From Gammaproteobacteria bacterium (lineage in GTDB: Bacteria > Pseudomonadota > Gammaproteobacteria > Chromatiales > Chromatiaceae): a stretch of 8,417 nucleotides of DNA. Below are positions 5,796 through 8,417 of this stretch, in pieces. Position numbers and translations under genes: made by a program. The stretch spans positions 1 to 8,417 of the forward strand of contig VMDJ01000045.1 of NCBI GenBank assembly GCA_008080925.1, written 5' to 3'. Within the stretch, counting starts at the first letter, position 1. The number at the start of each line of letters is the position of its first letter. A model generated the notes under the pieces. That model had not been told where the DNA came from and did no database searches. It saw only the letters and a list, made by a program, of their open reading frames with translations.

Positions 5796-7447
5796 TTTTT
5801 CGCGTCGTTATAGCGCTGAATCAAATCTGCGGTTGAGCTATCCAACTCACAAGAACCGGAGGCTTCATTAAAGTCATCCAGAATTTGGTTCGCCAAGTGT
5901 TTACCGAGCTCAACGCCCCACTGATCGAAAGAACCTACACCCCAAATAATGCCTTGCACAAAGACTTTGTGTTCATACAAAGCGATCAAGGCGCCTAAAG
6001 AACGTGGCGTTAACTTCTCTGTTACCAACATATTGCTCGGACGATTTCCCGGGAACATGCGGTGTGGCAGTAACTGGTCAATCTTTTGCTGATCAAAGCC
6101 TGCATGCTCCATCTCAGCTTGTACCTCTGCCGCCGTACGACCACGCATCAGCGCTTGCGCTTGCGCCAAACAATTCGCGACTAACTTATCTTGATGATCA
6201 GGCTTAGCGTTATGCCCAGTGAGCGGTAAAACAAAATCGGTTGGCACCAAACGCGTACCTTGATGGATCAACTGGAAAAACGAATGTTGCGCATCCGTAC
6301 CCACACTGCCCCATGTCACAGGACCTGTTTGGTAATCGACTAAGCGACCATCTAAGGTAATACGCTTACCGTTACTTTCCATATCGAGCTGCTGCAAGAA
6401 GTCCGGAAAACTCGCTAGATCTTGGTAGTAAGGCACGATGGCATACGAGTCAGCATCACCAAAATTGGTATACCAGATACCGAGCAACGCCATGATCACC
6501 GGCATATTGTTTTCGTAAGGAGTTTTTACGAAATGCTCGTCCATGTCGTGGCCTCCGAGCAACATACTCTCGAAGTTATCCATGCCCACAGCGATCGCAA
6601 TCGGTAGACCAATCGATGACCAGAGTGAATAACGACCACCGACCCAATCCCAAAACTGAAACATATTCGCCGGATTGATACCAAACTCACGTACCGCTTG
6701 AGTATTGGTTGAGACCGCAACGAAATGACTTTCAACTGCCTTAGTTGTGCCAACACCCTTGATGCACCACTCACGCGCAGCAGTCGCATTTGCAAGCGTT
6801 TCTTGGGTCGCAAATGTCTTGGAAGAAATAATGAATAAAGTGGTTTTAGGATCGAGTGGCTTCAGCACTTGTTCGATATGCGAACTATCCACATTCGAGA
6901 CAAAGTGCACACGCAGGTTATCGCGTTGGTAAGGACGCAGCGCTTCGCAGACCATCTTAGGGCCTAAGCTCGAACCACCGATACCGATATTAACCACATC
7001 GGTGAAGACCTGCCCTGTGTAACCTAACCAGCGTCCATTGCGCACGTCATCTGAGAAAGTACGCATACGAGAAAGTACCGAGCGCACCACCGGCATAATG
7101 TCTTTGCCTTCATAGGCATAGTTGCGATAACCAAGATTACGTAACGCCATGTGCAAGACCGCGCGACCCTCGGTGGCATTCACACGCTCACCACCAATCA
7201 GGCGTTCAGCCCATTGAGTTAGATTCGCAGCTTTCGCTAAGGCAATCAGACGCTTAAGCGCCTCTTCATCAATCAGGTTTTTGGAATAGTCCAGATGCCA
7301 GTCGCAGGCATCCACACTGAAACGTTCGTGACGCTGAGCATCTTGCTCAAACAAATGACGTAAATGCACCTCACTCATCGCCTCCCAATGAGACTCGAGC
7401 GCTTTCCATTCGTCTGTTTGATTAATCATGAGAGATTTCAATTCCAT
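5783..7447 (-). CDS. pgi: Glucose-6-phosphate isomerase
   Basis: 554 aa, close to the 549 aa of E. coli Pgi and alignable end to end. It interconverts glucose-6-phosphate and fructose-6-phosphate in the cytoplasm (glycolysis/gluconeogenesis). Visible hallmarks are VNIGIGGSSLGP (phosphate-binding SIS region), the family signature DWVGGRYSLWSSIG and the C-terminal signature GVGSFDQWGVELGK. Catalytic residues are E357 (in MESNGK), H388 (in GTDAQHSF) and K516, equivalent to E. coli E355, H386 and K514. No key residue is missing. The start is slightly uncertain: ATG 7447 has AGGGA but 15 nt away, and ATG 7429 (MINQTDEWKAL) would align equally well with E. coli. It is divergent from ppc across an 82-bp gap and convergent with the metallopeptidase, overlapping it by 13 bp. 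Confidence 0.98.
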   Translation of the reverse strand: MELKSLMINQTDEWKALESHWEAMSEVHLRHLFEQDAQRHERFSVDACDWHLDYSKNLIDEEALKRLIALAKAANLTQWAERLIGGERVNATEGRAVLHMALRNLGYRNYAYEGKDIMPVVRSVLSRMRTFSDDVRNGRWLGYTGQVFTDVVNIGIGGSSLGPKMVCEALRPYQRDNLRVHFVSNVDSSHIEQVLKPLDPKTTLFIISSKTFATQETLANATAAREWCIKGVGTTKAVESHFVAVSTNTQAVREFGINPANMFQFWDWVGGRYSLWSSIGLPIAIAVGMDNFESMLLGGHDMDEHFVKTPYENNMPVIMALLGIWYTNFGDADSYAIVPYYQDLASFPDFLQQLDMESNGKRITLDGRLVDYQTGPVTWGSVGTDAQHSFFQLIHQGTRLVPTDFVLPLTGHNAKPDHQDKLVANCLAQAQALMRGRTAAEVQAEMEHAGFDQQKIDQLLPHRMFPGNRPSNMLVTEKLTPRSLGALIALYEHKVFVQGIIWGVGSFDQWGVELGKHLANQILDDFNEASGSCELDSSTADLIQRYNDAKNQSN

Positions 7448-7466
7448 CGAGTTATTATCGCATCCC

Positions 7467-7491
7467 TGTTAGCAACCTAGTATAACTAACA
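7467..7491. repeat. Inverted repeat over the pgi/ppc -10 elements, possible operator
   Basis: TGTTAG (7467-7472) and CTAACA (7486-7491) are perfect 6-bp arms separated by 13 bp, enclosing the overlapping -10-like hexamers. The size and placement would suit a dimeric regulator controlling both genes, but I recognise no known operator and short dyads occur by chance. Confidence 0.3.
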
Positions 7492-7516
7492 ATCAGAATT
7501 TACTCGATTTTTTCCT

Positions 7517-7522
7517 GAAGGA
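7517..7522 (+). promoter_or_regulatory. Ribosome binding site for ppc
   Basis: GAAGGA ends 7 nt before the ATG at 7530. It is the best-spaced Shine-Dalgarno among the + strand genes and fixes the start of ppc. Confidence 0.7.
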
Positions 7523-7529
7523 CCCCTTC

Positions 7530-8417
7530 ATGTCAGATTCATTTACGGAAGCGTGTAATAAACGCGATAAAGTGTTGCGCACACGCGTTAAGCGCCTTGG
7601 CCAAATGCTCGGCGAGATCATCGCCTCTCAAGCTGGCGAAGACGTCCTGCATAACGTTGAGCGTTTACGTAAAGGCTTTATCCAGTTACGCGGCAGACCC
7701 GATAGCAACAAGCTCGATCGCCTGAAGAAAATGATCGATAAGTTATCGCCAGATGCGCTCCGTCCGATCATTCGCGCATTCAGCACCTATTTCCAAGTGG
7801 TGAATATCGCCGAAGAAAGCTTCCAGCACCGTCAGCGTCGTCAGATTGCAGCGTCTGGTCAGCCGTTATGGCAAGGCTCGTTTGACCATTGCTTACGTGA
7901 ACTACGTTCCTCTGGTATCACACCTGATCAACTGCAAGACCTGCTTGATGATGTGCGTTACATGCCGGTCTTCACCGCTCACCCAACCGAATCGAAGCGT
8001 CGCGCAATCTTGTTACAGCTGCGCCGCATCTTTGAAGCTAACGAACAACTCGATATGCCTGAGGTATTGGTAAACCACAAACAACGTCGCGAACGTGAGC
8101 TGAAAAACCGCATGCAAGCCTTGTGGAAAACCGACGAGATGCGTCCAGCTAAACCGGATGTTATCCATGAAGTCCGCATGGGCCTTCATCACTACAACGA
8201 AAGTTTGTTTGAAGCAGTACCGATTGTGTATCGCCGCTTGGCAGATGGTATCGACCGTGTGTATGGCGATCATCCGGATTACACCCGTATCGACCTGCCC
8301 ACCTTATTACGCTTTGGCTCATGGATTGGCGGCGACCGTGATGGCAATCCGAATGTGACATCTGACACCACGCTTAAAGCCGTACTCATTCAACAGTCCA
8401 CCATCTTGCGTTTCTAC
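7530..8417 (+). CDS. ppc: Phosphoenolpyruvate carboxylase, N-terminal part (3' end beyond window)
   Basis: 296 codons are visible and the frame is still open at the right edge. Full-length bacterial enzymes are about 880-930 aa, so roughly the first third is present. The protein carboxylates PEP with bicarbonate to oxaloacetate in the cytoplasm, replenishing the TCA cycle. It begins MSDSFTEACNKRDKVLRTRV. FTAHPTESKRR carries the catalytic histidine at H151 (E. coli H138). WIGGDRDGNPNVT (about 265-277) is the conserved GGDRDGNPxVT block of the active site. The N-terminal region LGQMLGEII...VERLRKGF is also typical. The start at 7530 is supported by GAAGGA 7 nt upstream. It is transcribed divergently from pgi. 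No frameshift or missing residue is seen in the visible part. Confidence 0.96.
   Translation, partial: MSDSFTEACNKRDKVLRTRVKRLGQMLGEIIASQAGEDVLHNVERLRKGFIQLRGRPDSNKLDRLKKMIDKLSPDALRPIIRAFSTYFQVVNIAEESFQHRQRRQIAASGQPLWQGSFDHCLRELRSSGITPDQLQDLLDDVRYMPVFTAHPTESKRRAILLQLRRIFEANEQLDMPEVLVNHKQRRERELKNRMQALWKTDEMRPAKPDVIHEVRMGLHHYNESLFEAVPIVYRRLADGIDRVYGDHPDYTRIDLPTLLRFGSWIGGDRDGNPNVTSDTTLKAVLIQQSTILRFY

Larger units (their letters stand above)
7448..7529. promoter_or_regulatory. Divergent pgi/ppc promoter region
   Basis: This is the only intergenic gap in the window. A -10-like TATAAC (7481-7486, + strand, toward ppc) and TATACT (7479-7484 read on the - strand, toward pgi) overlap back to back. 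The -35 candidates are poor (about 3 of 6 matches at 17-18 bp spacing in either direction), so promoter assignment is tentative. If used, pgi would have a leader of about 25 nt and ppc one of about 35 nt. An inverted repeat surrounds both hexamers. Confidence 0.35.

Noticed and set aside
5792..5824. TTGATT...AATCAA inverted repeat after the peptidase stop, considered as a terminator
   Set aside because: The arms are short and AT-rich with a 3x3 internal mismatch, there is no following T-run, and it lies in pgi coding sequence.
6526..6813. Alternative minus-strand frame inside pgi
   Set aside because: Overlaps the most conserved part of pgi in another frame; basic, low-information translation.
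8013..8273. Minus-strand open frames opposite ppc
   Set aside because: Antisense to conserved PEP carboxylase blocks and without start signals.

Overview
The window looks like chromosomal DNA of a gammaproteobacterium, possibly a marine or oceanospirillal-type lineage. That placement is inferred from the kind of proteins present (E. coli-type glucose-6-phosphate isomerase, gammaproteobacterial-looking PEP carboxylase, PhrB-type iron-sulfur photolyase with a DUF2256 partner) and not from a search. Base composition is roughly balanced, coding density is very high, and I see no mobile elements, CRISPR arrays, tRNAs or rRNAs.

Left part (1-2769, + strand): a light-dependent DNA repair / photoreceptor operon of three overlapping genes. 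It opens with the C-terminal (FAD-binding) part of a cryptochrome/photolyase-family protein cut by the window edge. Next is a 47-codon gene for a DUF2256 protein with four cysteines spaced like a zinc ribbon. Last is a complete 524-aa FeS-BCP / PhrB-like (6-4) photolyase with all four [4Fe-4S] cysteines. The stop and start codons overlap at both junctions (TAATG at 1053-1057, ATGA at 1195-1198), so the genes are probably translationally coupled.

Middle part (2717-5795): two exported proteins encoded head-to-head. The - strand gene is a ChaN-family (haem-binding-like) periplasmic protein with a C-terminal PDZ domain. The + strand gene is an M1-like zinc metallopeptidase. Their 5' ends overlap on opposite strands, so the two signal peptides are read from the same roughly 60-80 bp. 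The ChaN/PDZ gene also overlaps the photolyase tail-to-tail by 53 bp.

Right part (5783-8417): central carbon metabolism. pgi (glucose-6-phosphate isomerase, - strand) overlaps the peptidase gene tail-to-tail by 13 bp. It diverges from ppc (PEP carboxylase, + strand), which runs off the right edge. The 82 bp between pgi and ppc is the only non-coding gap in the window and carries back-to-back -10-like hexamers inside a 6-bp-arm inverted repeat.

The most notable points are the photolyase/DUF2256/photolyase operon, the apparent loss of the electron-transfer tryptophan and flavin-facing asparagine in the first photolyase, the antisense overlap of two signal-peptide coding regions, and a metallopeptidase that keeps zinc ligands but lacks the aminopeptidase GxMEN motif.
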